Shown here: positions 8,273 to 16,974 of the stretch, piece after piece
Layout: every line of letters begins with the position of its first letter
How positions within the stretch are numbered: the stretch's first letter is position 1
NCBI GenBank assembly: GCA_963559135.1
Contig: CAUWJP010000011.1
Span: 1-64,000, forward strand
Source: Sellimonas sp963559135
GTDB taxonomy: Bacteria; Bacillota; Clostridia; Lachnospirales; Lachnospiraceae
Direction of reading: 5' to 3'
DNA: 64,000 nt
Notes under the pieces: generated by a model
Databases searched by the model: none
What the model was told of the DNA's origin: nothing
What the model saw: the letters and a program-made list of their open reading frames with translations, nothing else
Position numbers and translations under genes: made by a program

Positions 8273-8401
8273 TCAGAAAACCTGTTGGAATGCCTGTTCC
8301 AGATCTTCAATCAGATTTTCTGTTCCTTCCAGCCCGCAGTGAATCCTGATTACGTTCTGTCCAGCTCCCATCTTCTTACAGGTTTCTTCATTTTGATAGT
8401 T
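8273..8401 (-). pseudogene. Remnant 3' end of a Cys/Met-metabolism PLP enzyme gene
   Basis: An open stretch of 42 codons directly after the pepV stop reads NEETCKKMGAGQNVIRIHCG and then LEGTENLIEDLEQAFQQVF before TGA at 8273-8275. This matches the C-terminus of cystathionine gamma-synthase/lyase-type enzymes, which end in a conserved VRIHCGLE..LI.DLEQAF pattern. An in-frame stop (8402-8404) cuts it from anything upstream, no start codon with a ribosome site is present, and the catalytic part is missing. It is therefore a relic left by deletion, perhaps when pepV came to lie here. Confidence 0.7.
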
Positions 8402-8410
8402 TTACACAAG

Positions 8411-9772
8411 TTATTTTCTCGCAAGCTCTGCCATGGCTGCTGCTGTCAATTCAATGGATTTCATAAGATTTTCAATAGACATCTGCTCATTTGGCTGATG
8501 GGCAACATCCGGTTCTCCCGGAAACATTGGTCCGAATGCAACCATGTTTTTAAACATTTTTGCATAGGTTCCGCCTCCTATTGCTTTTGGTTCTGGATCC
8601 GCACCGGTTCCTTCCCGATATACCTCCATCAACTTCTGAACAAGTTCAGAATCTTTCGGTACGTAGAGCATATCTGTTGTTCTATGTACAAGAATCTCCA
8701 TGCCATAGGATGCAAGTGATGTCTTCAGTTGACGATACACCACATCTGCGTCACCATTTTTCGGATACCGGATATCCAGATTCAGGCTTATTTCCTCTTC
8801 TGTATATTCGACCACACCGAGATTGACAGTTGTCTCACCGGTTTCCTCATCCCGGAAACAGATTCCCAGCGTTTCTCCATTCGTTTCCTTTCCGATTTTC
8901 TGGCATATAAAGTCTGCCATTTTCTGGAAGTCTCCGCCAATTCCCATACCACGGACTGCAAGAAGAAGTTTTACAATTGCGTTTTCACCAAGTTCCGGTC
9001 TGCTTCCATGAGCGCTGACACCTTCAGCTTCAATCACAGTCTTTCCATCCTGGATGCTGACTGCAACACTATCATCTGAAAGTTCATGTTCTCCTTCCAG
9101 GACAAGCCTGCAATGAAGTGGTACAATATTTCCCGCAGTTCCACCCTGAAATTCAAGTACACGGATTGCTCCCTGCTCCGGATGTTTCTTTCCTCCGATC
9201 ACAGTTGTCATTCCCTTTTCAAAGAAAATAAGCGGATATTCCGCATCCGGAGTGATTCCCAGTACCGGATGTTCCTCCCCGGCTTCCACATAATGTTTAA
9301 TACAGTCGCATCCACGCTCTTCATTCGTTCCGAAAATCACACGCACTCTGCGGTTCAAAGGGAGATTCAGATCCTGGATGGCTTTCATTGCGTAAATCGC
9401 ACCGATCGTCGGTCCCTTATCATCAGCCACGCCTCTCCCATAAAGGATTCCGTCATGGATTTCAGCTCCAAATGGAGGGTATTTCCAGTCATCGCCCACC
9501 GGCACTACGTCCAGATGTCCGAGAACTGCAATCATCTCATCCCCTTCTCCCATCTCTACGTAACCGGCCTTGTTATCCACATTGGCTGTGCGAAATCCAA
9601 ATTTTTTCCCCAACTGTAACGCGAAATCCAACGCTTCTTTCGGTCCTTTCCCATATGGTGCACCTTCTGCCGGTTCACCACCTACACTATCAATTCGAAT
9701 GCAGTCCTGAATTCCTCCAATAATCTCATCCTGCATTTCCCGGATTTTTTTTCTTAATTTTGTATAATCCAT
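8411..9772 (-). CDS. pepV: Dipeptidase PepV (M20 family)
   Basis: A 453-residue M20 zinc dipeptidase of the PepV group, which cleaves dipeptides with broad specificity in the cytoplasm. Metal-binding motifs are GHLDVVPVGDDW (about 84-95), GRGVADDKGP (about 113-122) and NEERGCDC (about 150-157). A lid/dimer domain interrupts the catalytic domain (about 180-380), and the HQPNEQMSIENL segment near the C-terminus carries the last His ligand. Length is normal. ATG at 9772 follows GGAGAT. It stops 10 bases before the transsulfuration-enzyme relic. Confidence 0.92.
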   Translation of the reverse strand: MDYTKLRKKIREMQDEIIGGIQDCIRIDSVGGEPAEGAPYGKGPKEALDFALQLGKKFGFRTANVDNKAGYVEMGEGDEMIAVLGHLDVVPVGDDWKYPPFGAEIHDGILYGRGVADDKGPTIGAIYAMKAIQDLNLPLNRRVRVIFGTNEERGCDCIKHYVEAGEEHPVLGITPDAEYPLIFFEKGMTTVIGGKKHPEQGAIRVLEFQGGTAGNIVPLHCRLVLEGEHELSDDSVAVSIQDGKTVIEAEGVSAHGSRPELGENAIVKLLLAVRGMGIGGDFQKMADFICQKIGKETNGETLGICFRDEETGETTVNLGVVEYTEEEISLNLDIRYPKNGDADVVYRQLKTSLASYGMEILVHRTTDMLYVPKDSELVQKLMEVYREGTGADPEPKAIGGGTYAKMFKNMVAFGPMFPGEPDVAHQPNEQMSIENLMKSIELTAAAMAELARK

Positions 9773-9808
9773 GATTTTATCTCCTCTTTTCTACTTTATT
9801 ATTCTGTC

Positions 9809-10492
9809 TTACTCTTCTACTTCCGGATACTCATTACAGAGCAGACGGTATGGTACTTCATCTTCTTCAATCTTCGGAAATCTTCCGACCTCCTCATAAA
9901 AACGGTTATCTACATTGTCATCATTGCACATGGAAACTTCCCCGATCAGCACATCACCGGTTCCCGGTTCTACATCAAAATCGTGGTACTGATGAGGCCA
10001 CAGGGTAATACTCTCACCTGGATGCAGTCTGACTCCTGTTCCAGCTTTTACCCGATAAGATCTTCCATCCGAATTTACTGTCACATCAGTATCCGAAAGC
10101 CCTCCTTCTCCATCATCATTATACAGATGGATAATCAGAGTTCCACCGCCCCGATTAATGATATCCTCTGACTTTTTCCAATGAAAATGCATCGGAGAAT
10201 GCTGTCCTTCTTTCAACATCAGCAGTTTTTCTGCATAGATTTTTTTATATTTCGGATTATTCTGGTTTCCGTTTCGGATTGTAATCAAAGAAAATCCGAC
10301 CTTATCAAAATCTCCCAGTCCGTAATCTGTAATATCCCATCCAAGCATATTGTCACGGATCTCATCATACTCATGCCCTTTTTCTTTCCAGTCTTCCGGT
10401 GTCCAGTGACAAAATGGCGGAAGTTCAAATCCATGCTCTTTGATCAATGCTTCCATATCTTTAATACACTGATTGATTGTTGAACGTTTCAT
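9809..10492 (-). CDS. D-lyxose/D-mannose ketol-isomerase (cupin fold)
   Basis: A 227-residue cupin protein similar to D-lyxose isomerases and B. subtilis YdaE. Metal ligands are visible in MHFHWKKSEDI (about 103-113) and HQYHDFDVE (about 170-178), embedded in the double-stranded beta-helix with RLHPGESITLWPHQ. The family interconverts D-lyxose and D-xylulose or D-mannose and D-fructose. It follows the GH127 gene by 96 bases on the same strand, which fits a pentose-using unit. ATG at 10492 is preceded by AAGGAGG. The preferred sugar cannot be read from the sequence. Confidence 0.82.
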   Translation of the reverse strand: MKRSTINQCIKDMEALIKEHGFELPPFCHWTPEDWKEKGHEYDEIRDNMLGWDITDYGLGDFDKVGFSLITIRNGNQNNPKYKKIYAEKLLMLKEGQHSPMHFHWKKSEDIINRGGGTLIIHLYNDDGEGGLSDTDVTVNSDGRSYRVKAGTGVRLHPGESITLWPHQYHDFDVEPGTGDVLIGEVSMCNDDNVDNRFYEEVGRFPKIEEDEVPYRLLCNEYPEVEE

Positions 10493-10588
10493 TCTCCCAT
10501 AAGCCTCCTTGTTTGACTTTTCCTTGTGTTACAATCGGGATTTTCTCCTGCCACAAACGCATCCCTCTGATATGGAATCTGATTTCTG

Positions 10589-12847
10589 TCAAATCTTTTT
10601 CCAGTACACCTGGAACGTTTCTTCCTCGATATCAAATAGCGGTTTCCAGATCAGATCCCGATATTGAAATTCCAGCCCTGTTTTTCGCACTTCTTCATCT
10701 GCCTTTTGACTGTCAATATTCAGTTCCAGGAAATCCTGCTCTCCGCTCAAGGCCGCCAGAACATACGGGCCGTACAGGAGCGTATTGAGTTCCGGACGAT
10801 CCGGAGCCGCTTCCAGATAAAATCCGCAAGGGAACAGACAGCGGATTTCATGCCTACCTTCCGGAACATCCATCTGGATATATCCGTCCTCTTCCGGCCA
10901 CCCTTTCTGCTCCACTCCATCCAGCCAAATTCTTCTTTCCTCACCACTCCATCCTGGAATTCGGATATACATTGGAATTCCTTTCTGGCTTTCAACTTCC
11001 AGAATAACTGATTCCGGGGTCTCCATCTCGGTCTTCTGACGGATAGTAATTCCTGCTTCTTCCCAGTTCAGTCTGGATTTCACAAAAAGATTGACGTACA
11101 GTTTCTCTTCCTGATGCGCGTAAACCATATCTGCATATTTGAAATGGCTTTCCATTCCCGTTCCGTGGCAGCAGGAATTCTCATTCAGAAATTCTTTGTG
11201 ATATCCCGGTCCAAGTGGCATGAAATACACAGTCTCCCCGGTAATTCCATGCTCTCTTCCTCCAAGAATATGATTGGTCATCGCTCTTTCATAGTAATCG
11301 ATCATTTCTTTTTTATTTCTGTACCGGTACAACTCTTTTGTGAGCTTCATCATATTATACGACGCACAACTTTCTGCCGTATGCTTTGTCAACAGATTCC
11401 CAATACAATCCGGCCCGTGGAACATTTCATTCTCACCGGTTCCTCCGATCGTATATGTATGCGACGCTGTTACCGCATTCCAGAAATAGGAAGCAATGTC
11501 ATAATACCGCTTTTCTCCGGAGGCACGAAACACTTCCATTGCGCCTATTACCTGAGGGATGTGCTGGTTTGCATGGAAATTTTCCAGAGCATCAACTCTT
11601 TTTTCCATCGGCAGGAACAGCTTTTCATTATCAAAATACCGGGCTGTCTCCAGAAACTCTTCTTTTCCGGTAAGCCGGTACAATCTTGCCATAACATCAT
11701 TCATTCCACCGTACTCGCCTGCAATGTACATTTCCCACATTTTCAGCCGCTTTTCCCTCGAAAGTGCTGACAGACGACGGTATACCCACTCACCAAGTTT
11801 TTCTGCAATTTCAAGTGCCTGGTCAATTCCGACGAACTCGTAGCAGTCCAGAAGACCCGCAAAAATCTTGTGAAGAGTATAGTAAGGCGCCCAGATCTCA
11901 GGATACGGTGTGTATTCCTCCAGCTTATCGAACTGTTCTTCCGTGTATCCGCTTAAAAACCCTTCCTGAATTCCAGGCATTTTGGCAAAAGCTTCCTGAC
12001 ATTTTCCAAGTTCCTCAATCATGTAATATGCTTTTTCTTTGATTGTTTCATTTCGGCCTGCCTTATAGCAGAATGCAAGCGCGGACAGATAATGACCACT
12101 TGTGTGGCCTTTCAGATGACATTCCGGCGCGTCCCATCCGCTCATCGGCTCTGCCCCTTTCACATCAAGCCCGCATGCTTCCCGGAAATTGTAAAGCATC
12201 CTGTCATCATCCATCTGAAGCAGAAATTCCTGCATTTCCTCCTGTGCTGTATAAAATCTGCTTCCCTCCTCCAAAATCGCTTCTCCATGGTCAAAATACC
12301 CCATCAGCGGTTCCGTACTCTTCTTTTCCTTCTGGACCTCTTCCTTTACTGTCACCTTACAGAAGACCGGACAGTCCAGGCCATCCAGTACACCTTCCTC
12401 CTGAAACATTCCGACATTGTCATAGGCCCTTTTCGCTCCCTCTTTCCAGTTTACCCGGTGTACGAGCGTCTTTCCTTCTTTTGTATGGATCACAGCCACA
12501 TACGGAAGATAGACCTGCTCTCCTGTCTGCGCCTCCAGTTCAGGTTCTTCTATACTTTCCACCACAATTTGCGGCTTCTCTTCCAGTATACAGACTTTAT
12601 ACTCTTTCTCCTCTGTCAACCCGCCGGCTGAAAACTTTGCCCACAGTGAGATTGTCCGGTCTCCCGTCCCATACGGAGGTCTCTTCACATTTCCCTCAGA
12701 GTCCAGGAAGCGCTCATGTCCTGATTTCCAGGTAATATCTGATCCATGCTTTCCTTTTTTAGGGAGATTCAGATTGAACTCTACTGTGTTCAGATTGCCG
12801 AGGTACAGGGCTTCCATATCTTTTTTGATGATTTCCTTCGCTTCCAC
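10589..12847 (-). CDS. GH127-family beta-L-arabinofuranosidase
   Basis: A 752-residue glycoside hydrolase of family 127 (former DUF1680) without a signal peptide, so cytoplasmic. Numbering from the chosen GTG, the catalytic Glu lies in GGTGENE (about 468-474) and the cysteine nucleophile region in ESCASYN (492-498) and SCCHGTG (558-564), matching the Glu/three-Cys zinc site of Bifidobacterium HypBA1. An atrophied bacterial Ig-like domain occupies about residues 15-90. The enzyme would release L-arabinose from short beta-linked arabino-oligosaccharides. GTG at 12847 has AGGAGA six bases upstream; an ATG nine codons earlier (12874) has a poorer site. A leader with terminator lies upstream. Confidence 0.85.
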   Translation of the reverse strand: MEAKEIIKKDMEALYLGNLNTVEFNLNLPKKGKHGSDITWKSGHERFLDSEGNVKRPPYGTGDRTISLWAKFSAGGLTEEKEYKVCILEEKPQIVVESIEEPELEAQTGEQVYLPYVAVIHTKEGKTLVHRVNWKEGAKRAYDNVGMFQEEGVLDGLDCPVFCKVTVKEEVQKEKKSTEPLMGYFDHGEAILEEGSRFYTAQEEMQEFLLQMDDDRMLYNFREACGLDVKGAEPMSGWDAPECHLKGHTSGHYLSALAFCYKAGRNETIKEKAYYMIEELGKCQEAFAKMPGIQEGFLSGYTEEQFDKLEEYTPYPEIWAPYYTLHKIFAGLLDCYEFVGIDQALEIAEKLGEWVYRRLSALSREKRLKMWEMYIAGEYGGMNDVMARLYRLTGKEEFLETARYFDNEKLFLPMEKRVDALENFHANQHIPQVIGAMEVFRASGEKRYYDIASYFWNAVTASHTYTIGGTGENEMFHGPDCIGNLLTKHTAESCASYNMMKLTKELYRYRNKKEMIDYYERAMTNHILGGREHGITGETVYFMPLGPGYHKEFLNENSCCHGTGMESHFKYADMVYAHQEEKLYVNLFVKSRLNWEEAGITIRQKTEMETPESVILEVESQKGIPMYIRIPGWSGEERRIWLDGVEQKGWPEEDGYIQMDVPEGRHEIRCLFPCGFYLEAAPDRPELNTLLYGPYVLAALSGEQDFLELNIDSQKADEEVRKTGLEFQYRDLIWKPLFDIEEETFQVYWKKI

Positions 12848-12899
12848 ATTCTCTCTCCTTTTCTCTCGTTTCATTTACTTTCCAAACATAGACTGATGT

Positions 12900-12951
12900 A
12901 AAAATAGAGCCATTGCTCCATAGATGTTTTTCATCTAGTCTGCAACGGCTC
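12900..12951 (-). terminator. Intrinsic terminator in the GH127 leader
   Basis: GAGCCGTTGC (12942-12951 reversed) pairs with GCAATGGCTC (12907-12916) over 10 bp, with an inner AGATG/CATCT hairpin, followed by TATTTTT on the minus strand. It stands between the promoter at 13028-13056 and the GH127 start, so it either ends the flavodoxin gene or attenuates GH127. Confidence 0.75.
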
Positions 12952-13021
12952 CTGTGGAGATATATTTCTCCGTATCCCGTTTGACATCCTCCAACGTGAT
13001 AGATGCAATTCCTCTTTTATG
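12952..13021 (-). promoter_or_regulatory. Structured leader RNA of the GH127 gene (candidate attenuator)
   Basis: The predicted transcript starts near 13021. It can form one hairpin from TATCACGTT and AACGGGATA with GGAGGATG in its loop, then GGAGA/TCTCC (about 12954-12970), then the terminator. TCTCC can instead pair with the GGAG at the foot of the terminator, which would give an antiterminated form. No known riboswitch consensus was recognised. A 29-codon frame reading MHKRGIASITLEDVKRD runs through it, but it has no ribosome site and its ATG precedes the expected start of the RNA. Confidence 0.45.
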
Positions 13022-13027
13022 CATACT

Positions 13028-13056
13028 ATATTATCCATTTTTCGATGTAGTGTCAA
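13028..13056 (-). promoter_or_regulatory. Promoter of the GH127 leader
   Basis: Minus-strand TTGACA (13051-13056), 17-base spacer and TAATAT (13028-13033), a near-consensus sigma-A promoter just after the stop of the flavodoxin-like gene. Confidence 0.75.
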
Positions 13057-13071
13057 CGATTACAATAGAGC

Positions 13072-13689
13072 CTAACGGACAAAATTCGTTCTGACCGGAG
13101 CTTCCTTTTCCGGCAGTCCGTATGTTTCCTTTCCGAGCTTAATACTCTTCATCAGAAATGCCATATTCTTGGCAAGCGTACGCATGATCTGCAGCCCTTC
13201 CGCATCCTCTGCAGCCTCTCCCGGCTCTCTTCCATGAATACTGTTCCAATACTGTCCGGATGCCACCGGCATACCTGAAATAGTAAAAAATTTATTCAAC
13301 TCATCAAAGGTAGAGGATAGTCCACCTCTTCTGGCTACTGCCACCGCGGCACCGACTTTCATTGTTTTATCAAAATGTGTGCTGTAAAAAAGTCTTGTCA
13401 GAAATGCTACCAGTGTTGCATTTGCCGAAGCATAATAAACCGGTGATCCTACAACGAGTCCGTCACATTCCTCAAACTTTTCTGCCGCCTGATTTACAAT
13501 ATCATCAAAGACACATCTGCCTTTCTCGAAACACTGTCCGCAGGCTATACAGCCTCTGACCGGTTTGTTTCCGACATGCAGGATTTCTGTCTCAATTCCC
13601 TCTTCTGCAAAAATCTTTTCCATCTCATGGAGTGCAATCGCTGTATTCCCATCTTTCTTCGGGCTTCCGTTGAGCATCAATACTTTCAT
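13072..13689 (-). CDS. Flavodoxin-like NADPH-dependent FMN reductase family protein
   Basis: A 205-residue flavodoxin-fold protein of the multimeric flavodoxin / iron-sulfur flavoprotein group. The FMN phosphate loop is LNGSPKKDGNTA (residues 6-17). CIACGQCFEKGRC (about 47-59) is the cysteine pattern that in some relatives binds a 4Fe-4S cluster. SPVYYASANATLVAFLTRL is the conserved dimer/flavin region. It probably shuttles electrons in redox defence; the partner is unknown. ATG at 13689 follows AGGAGGT. It has its own promoter. Confidence 0.85.
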   Translation of the reverse strand: MKVLMLNGSPKKDGNTAIALHEMEKIFAEEGIETEILHVGNKPVRGCIACGQCFEKGRCVFDDIVNQAAEKFEECDGLVVGSPVYYASANATLVAFLTRLFYSTHFDKTMKVGAAVAVARRGGLSSTFDELNKFFTISGMPVASGQYWNSIHGREPGEAAEDAEGLQIMRTLAKNMAFLMKSIKLGKETYGLPEKEAPVRTNFVR

Positions 13690-13734
13690 GTTATGTACCT
13701 CCTGACTTAAAATTGATGTATTCCTAATGCTACT

Positions 13735-13762
13735 ATTATAACACCAGGAGGCCGGTTTTCAA
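13735..13762 (-). promoter_or_regulatory. Promoter of the flavodoxin-like gene
   Basis: Minus-strand TTGAAA (13757-13762), 16-base spacer, TATAAT (13735-13740), about 45 bases before the ATG. Confidence 0.6.
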
Positions 13763-13811
13763 ATCTTCTTTATAACGGCCCAGAACTGCAACAGAAATTC
13801 TCCAAAAGCAA

Positions 13812-13833
13812 GGGCGCAGATTTCTCTGCGCCC
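13812..13833 (-). terminator. Terminator of the sugar importer operon
   Basis: GGGCGCAGA and TCTGCGCCC form a 9-bp GC-rich stem with a 4-base loop just after the last permease gene; on the minus strand it is followed by TTGCTTTT. Confidence 0.7.
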
Positions 13834-13852
13834 CGATAATACTATGTACTTT

Positions 13853-14680
13853 TTAGCCTTTAATACCAGACTGTGCAACACCTTCGATGAACTGTTTCTG
13901 GAAGATGAAGAACAGTACTACCAGCGGAACCACTGCCAATACCGCACCTGCCATCTGCATTGGGTACTTAGTAGTATACTGACCCTGCAGTGTTGCAAGA
14001 GCAGGTCCAAGGATCATTTTATCTGTAGAAGTATTAACGATCATTGGCCACATAAAGTCATTCCATGCAAATTTCGCTGTAAAGATTACAAGTGCTACAA
14101 TACCCGGCTTTACGAGCGGTAACATAATCCTTCCGAAAATCTGAAAACGGTTGCATCCATCCAGAACTGCTGCTTCTTCAAGTTCTTTCGGAAGAGACAT
14201 GAAGAACTGTCTCAGAAGGAATGTACCAAATGCACTGAACAAGTTAGGAAGCATCAATGCCGGCAATGTATCAAGCAATCCCAATTTCTGCACAATCAGA
14301 TACTGCGGAATCAGGAAGATCTGTCCCGGAACCATAAGTACTGAAAGAATAAGAACGAAAATAATGTTCTTGAAAGGGAATTCAATTCTTGCAAATGCAT
14401 ACGCTGCCATTGCACAAAATGCAACCTGAACTGCTGTTGTAACTACCGCCGAAATAATAGTGTTCATATATACCGTAGCAAACGGAATAGCTGTCAATAT
14501 TTCCTGATATGCATCTGTTACCCATTCTGTCGGTAAAATCGTTGGCGGAATCTGCATCGCTTCTCCATTTGTTTTGAAAGATGTCAAAATCATCCAGAGA
14601 AATGGGAATACAACGATTATTGTTCCAGCCAGAAGGATCAAATGGACAATCAGATGATTTATTTTTGCTTTTCCTCTCAT
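13853..14680 (-). CDS. Carbohydrate ABC transporter permease (MalG type)
   Basis: A 275-residue inner-membrane permease with six predicted membrane segments. The conserved EAA loop is ELEEAAVLDGCNRFQIFGRI (about 162-181), which docks on the ATPase. It is the second permease of the importer, encoded last in the unit after the binding protein and first permease. AAGGAGG precedes the ATG. No ATPase gene is found nearby; Firmicute sugar importers of this kind commonly share an MsmK-like ATPase encoded elsewhere. Confidence 0.92.
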   Translation of the reverse strand: MRGKAKINHLIVHLILLAGTIIVVFPFLWMILTSFKTNGEAMQIPPTILPTEWVTDAYQEILTAIPFATVYMNTIISAVVTTAVQVAFCAMAAYAFARIEFPFKNIIFVLILSVLMVPGQIFLIPQYLIVQKLGLLDTLPALMLPNLFSAFGTFLLRQFFMSLPKELEEAAVLDGCNRFQIFGRIMLPLVKPGIVALVIFTAKFAWNDFMWPMIVNTSTDKMILGPALATLQGQYTTKYPMQMAGAVLAVVPLVVLFFIFQKQFIEGVAQSGIKG

Positions 14681-14694
14681 TGATCTTTTCCTCC

Positions 14695-15618
14695 TTAATC
14701 GTAATTAACCCATTTCTTCTGTCCCCACATCTGAACAACTGTAACTAACATAATAATTGCAAAAATCAGAATGGAGATTGCTGCCGCATATCCTTTATAT
14801 CCATAGTCAAATGCGGTACGGTAGAATAACATAACAACTGTCTTCGTACTTTCGTATGCTGGATTCGTCTTACCGATCATCATGAAGATAACATCGAATA
14901 CCTGGAATCCACCGATAATTCCTGTGATCATCGTAAAGAAAATCGTTGGTGTCAACATCGGGATCGTGATCTTGAAAAACTGCTGAACCGGTCCAGCCCC
15001 ATCAAGAGCTGCCGCCTCATAGTAACTGTTGGAAATTCCCTGCATACCGGCCAGAAGGATAATCATATCATATCCAACCTTCATCCAAAGACCAACCAGC
15101 ATGATACAGAACAATGCTGTACTTGGATCTGTCAACCATCCATGGCCTTCTCCGCCCAATGCACGAATTGCACTGTTCAAAACACCCATTTTCTCATTGT
15201 AGATCCACTTCCATACCATAGCAACAGCTGCTGCCATTGTTACAGACGGCAGGAAATACAATGTACGATAAATAGATTTTCCTTTAATCTTGGAGTTCAA
15301 AAGTGCTGCAACCAAAATAGAAAGGAACAATCCAACCGGCACTGTAAACACTACGTATTTCAACGTCGTTCCAAGTGCTGCCCATACTTCTTTGTCCACG
15401 GCCAACTTTTTATAGTTTTCAAGGCCGCAGAAAGTCGTCATATTAAATTTGTTTACATCATTAAAACTGAACCAGATATTTTGGATAAACGGCCAGATAT
15501 AAAACACAAGCAGACCGAGTGTAACCGGTGCAATAAAAATATAGGCCGCAATCCAGTCTTTTTTCTTCCAGGAAAGGCTCTTTTTAGAGCCTTTCACTAC
15601 TGTTTTATTTTCAGACAT
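14695..15618 (-). CDS. Carbohydrate ABC transporter permease (MalF type)
   Basis: A 307-residue permease with an N-terminal cytoplasmic tail and six membrane segments starting near residue 25. The EAA motif is YYEAAALDGAGPVQQFFKIT (about 205-224). It pairs with the MalG-type permease 14 bases downstream to form the channel. The ribosome site is AGGTGAT. It lies 17 bases after the binding-protein gene. Confidence 0.92.
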   Translation of the reverse strand: MSENKTVVKGSKKSLSWKKKDWIAAYIFIAPVTLGLLVFYIWPFIQNIWFSFNDVNKFNMTTFCGLENYKKLAVDKEVWAALGTTLKYVVFTVPVGLFLSILVAALLNSKIKGKSIYRTLYFLPSVTMAAAVAMVWKWIYNEKMGVLNSAIRALGGEGHGWLTDPSTALFCIMLVGLWMKVGYDMIILLAGMQGISNSYYEAAALDGAGPVQQFFKITIPMLTPTIFFTMITGIIGGFQVFDVIFMMIGKTNPAYESTKTVVMLFYRTAFDYGYKGYAAAISILIFAIIMLVTVVQMWGQKKWVNYD

Positions 15619-15635
15619 TTAATTATCACCTACAA

Positions 15636-16901
15636 CTATTCTGCGAGTAATGCATCCGCCTCTTCTTTTAACTGTGTACAAGCATCTTTCAGAGTCATTG
15701 ATCCGTCATAAGCCTGTTTGAGATACTGTGCTTCCAGATCATATAACTCTGCTGCTTTGTTGCAAACCGGAAGTGGATATGCTTCATCTGCATGGTTTGT
15801 ATAAGCTGCCAGGTTGTACTTGTCATTTGCTTCTCCGAAGCAGTGCTGAGCATCATCTCTTGCAGAAATAACGACACCTGTTTCTCCCTGAATCTGCTGT
15901 GCTTCAGCGCTTCCAAGCCAGATTGCAAACTCTGTAGCTGCCTCTTTGTTCTTGGATCCTTCGTATACACAGTAAGCAAGACCGTTGATAACGTTATCTT
16001 CTTTTCCGTTGAATGTAGGAATTTCTACACAGTCAATTTTGTCTTTAATAGTATCATTTGCCGCATATTCCGGAACCATGTAGGAACCTGCAAATGTCAT
16101 GGCAATCTGCTCACCTTCAAACATTGCATCAGATCCTGTTTCGGAAAGAGCAGAAGAGCTCGGAGATAATCCTGCATCGATCATATCGATCCAGCACTGG
16201 ATACCAGCCATTGTCTTCTCATCTGTATATCCTGTCTCCGTTGCATCATCGTTTAAGATCCATCCATCGTTAGCATATACTGTCTGATAGTACCATGTCT
16301 GGAAGTCAACCGGACAAGCGAACGGATATACTCCATCCGGAAGTTTGTCTTTAAGTTCTGTTGCCAGAGCTACCAGATCTTCATATGTCATGTCGTCTGT
16401 CGGATAAGCCACGCCTGCCTGATCAAACATTTCTTTGTTGTACCATAATGCGTTTGTATCGAAGTCCTTCGGTACACCATAGTTTTTACCATCACGTACA
16501 TAGTTGTTAATCAGAGTTTCAGAAAAACTGTCCGGAATATCTGAATCAGCAACAGCATCTGTGATATCTGCAAGGATACCACCCTCTACATAGGAATCGA
16601 GGTGAAGTACGTTTACCCAGAATACATCTGGAGCTTTTCCGCCTGTTGCAGAAGTTTCCAGTTTTGTAAAGTAATCTTTGTATGGTGTCAGCTGAATTTC
16701 AATCGTTACATCATCATGTTCTTTTTCATAAGCTTCTACCATCTGCTCCATAGCCGGTCTCTGGTTCTCATCCCAAATACCAAATACGATTTCTGTTTTT
16801 CCGTCAGATGATTTTCCATCTCCGCCGCATCCAGCAAGAAGTCCTGCTCCCAGGAGCGCTGTCAAACCAACTGCTGTGACTTTTTTGAGGTTCTTTTTCA
16901 T
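15636..16901 (-). CDS. Extracellular sugar-binding lipoprotein of an ABC importer
   Basis: A family 1 solute-binding protein of 421 residues. The N-terminus MKKNLKKVTAVGLTALLGAG leads into the lipobox LLAGC with the acylated Cys near position 25, so it is anchored on the outer face of the membrane. The frame is open 22 codons further upstream, but ATG at 16901 follows AAAGGAGAG and gives a normal signal peptide. Context (GH129-like enzyme, NahK-like kinase, galE) suggests a disaccharide such as galacto-N-biose or a GalNAc glycan; the ligand is inference. It is first of the three importer genes. Confidence 0.9.
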   Translation of the reverse strand: MKKNLKKVTAVGLTALLGAGLLAGCGGDGKSSDGKTEIVFGIWDENQRPAMEQMVEAYEKEHDDVTIEIQLTPYKDYFTKLETSATGGKAPDVFWVNVLHLDSYVEGGILADITDAVADSDIPDSFSETLINNYVRDGKNYGVPKDFDTNALWYNKEMFDQAGVAYPTDDMTYEDLVALATELKDKLPDGVYPFACPVDFQTWYYQTVYANDGWILNDDATETGYTDEKTMAGIQCWIDMIDAGLSPSSSALSETGSDAMFEGEQIAMTFAGSYMVPEYAANDTIKDKIDCVEIPTFNGKEDNVINGLAYCVYEGSKNKEAATEFAIWLGSAEAQQIQGETGVVISARDDAQHCFGEANDKYNLAAYTNHADEAYPLPVCNKAAELYDLEAQYLKQAYDGSMTLKDACTQLKEEADALLAE

Positions 16902-16974
16902 AATAACACTCTCCTTTTCTTTTTTTAGCTTTCGCCAGTTTCTCGCATATATGAAATGGTGTCCCATTTACATA

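Noticed and set aside
12043..12735. Plus-strand frame of 230 codons
   Set aside because: Antisense shadow of the GH127 gene, Pro/Ser-rich and without a start site.
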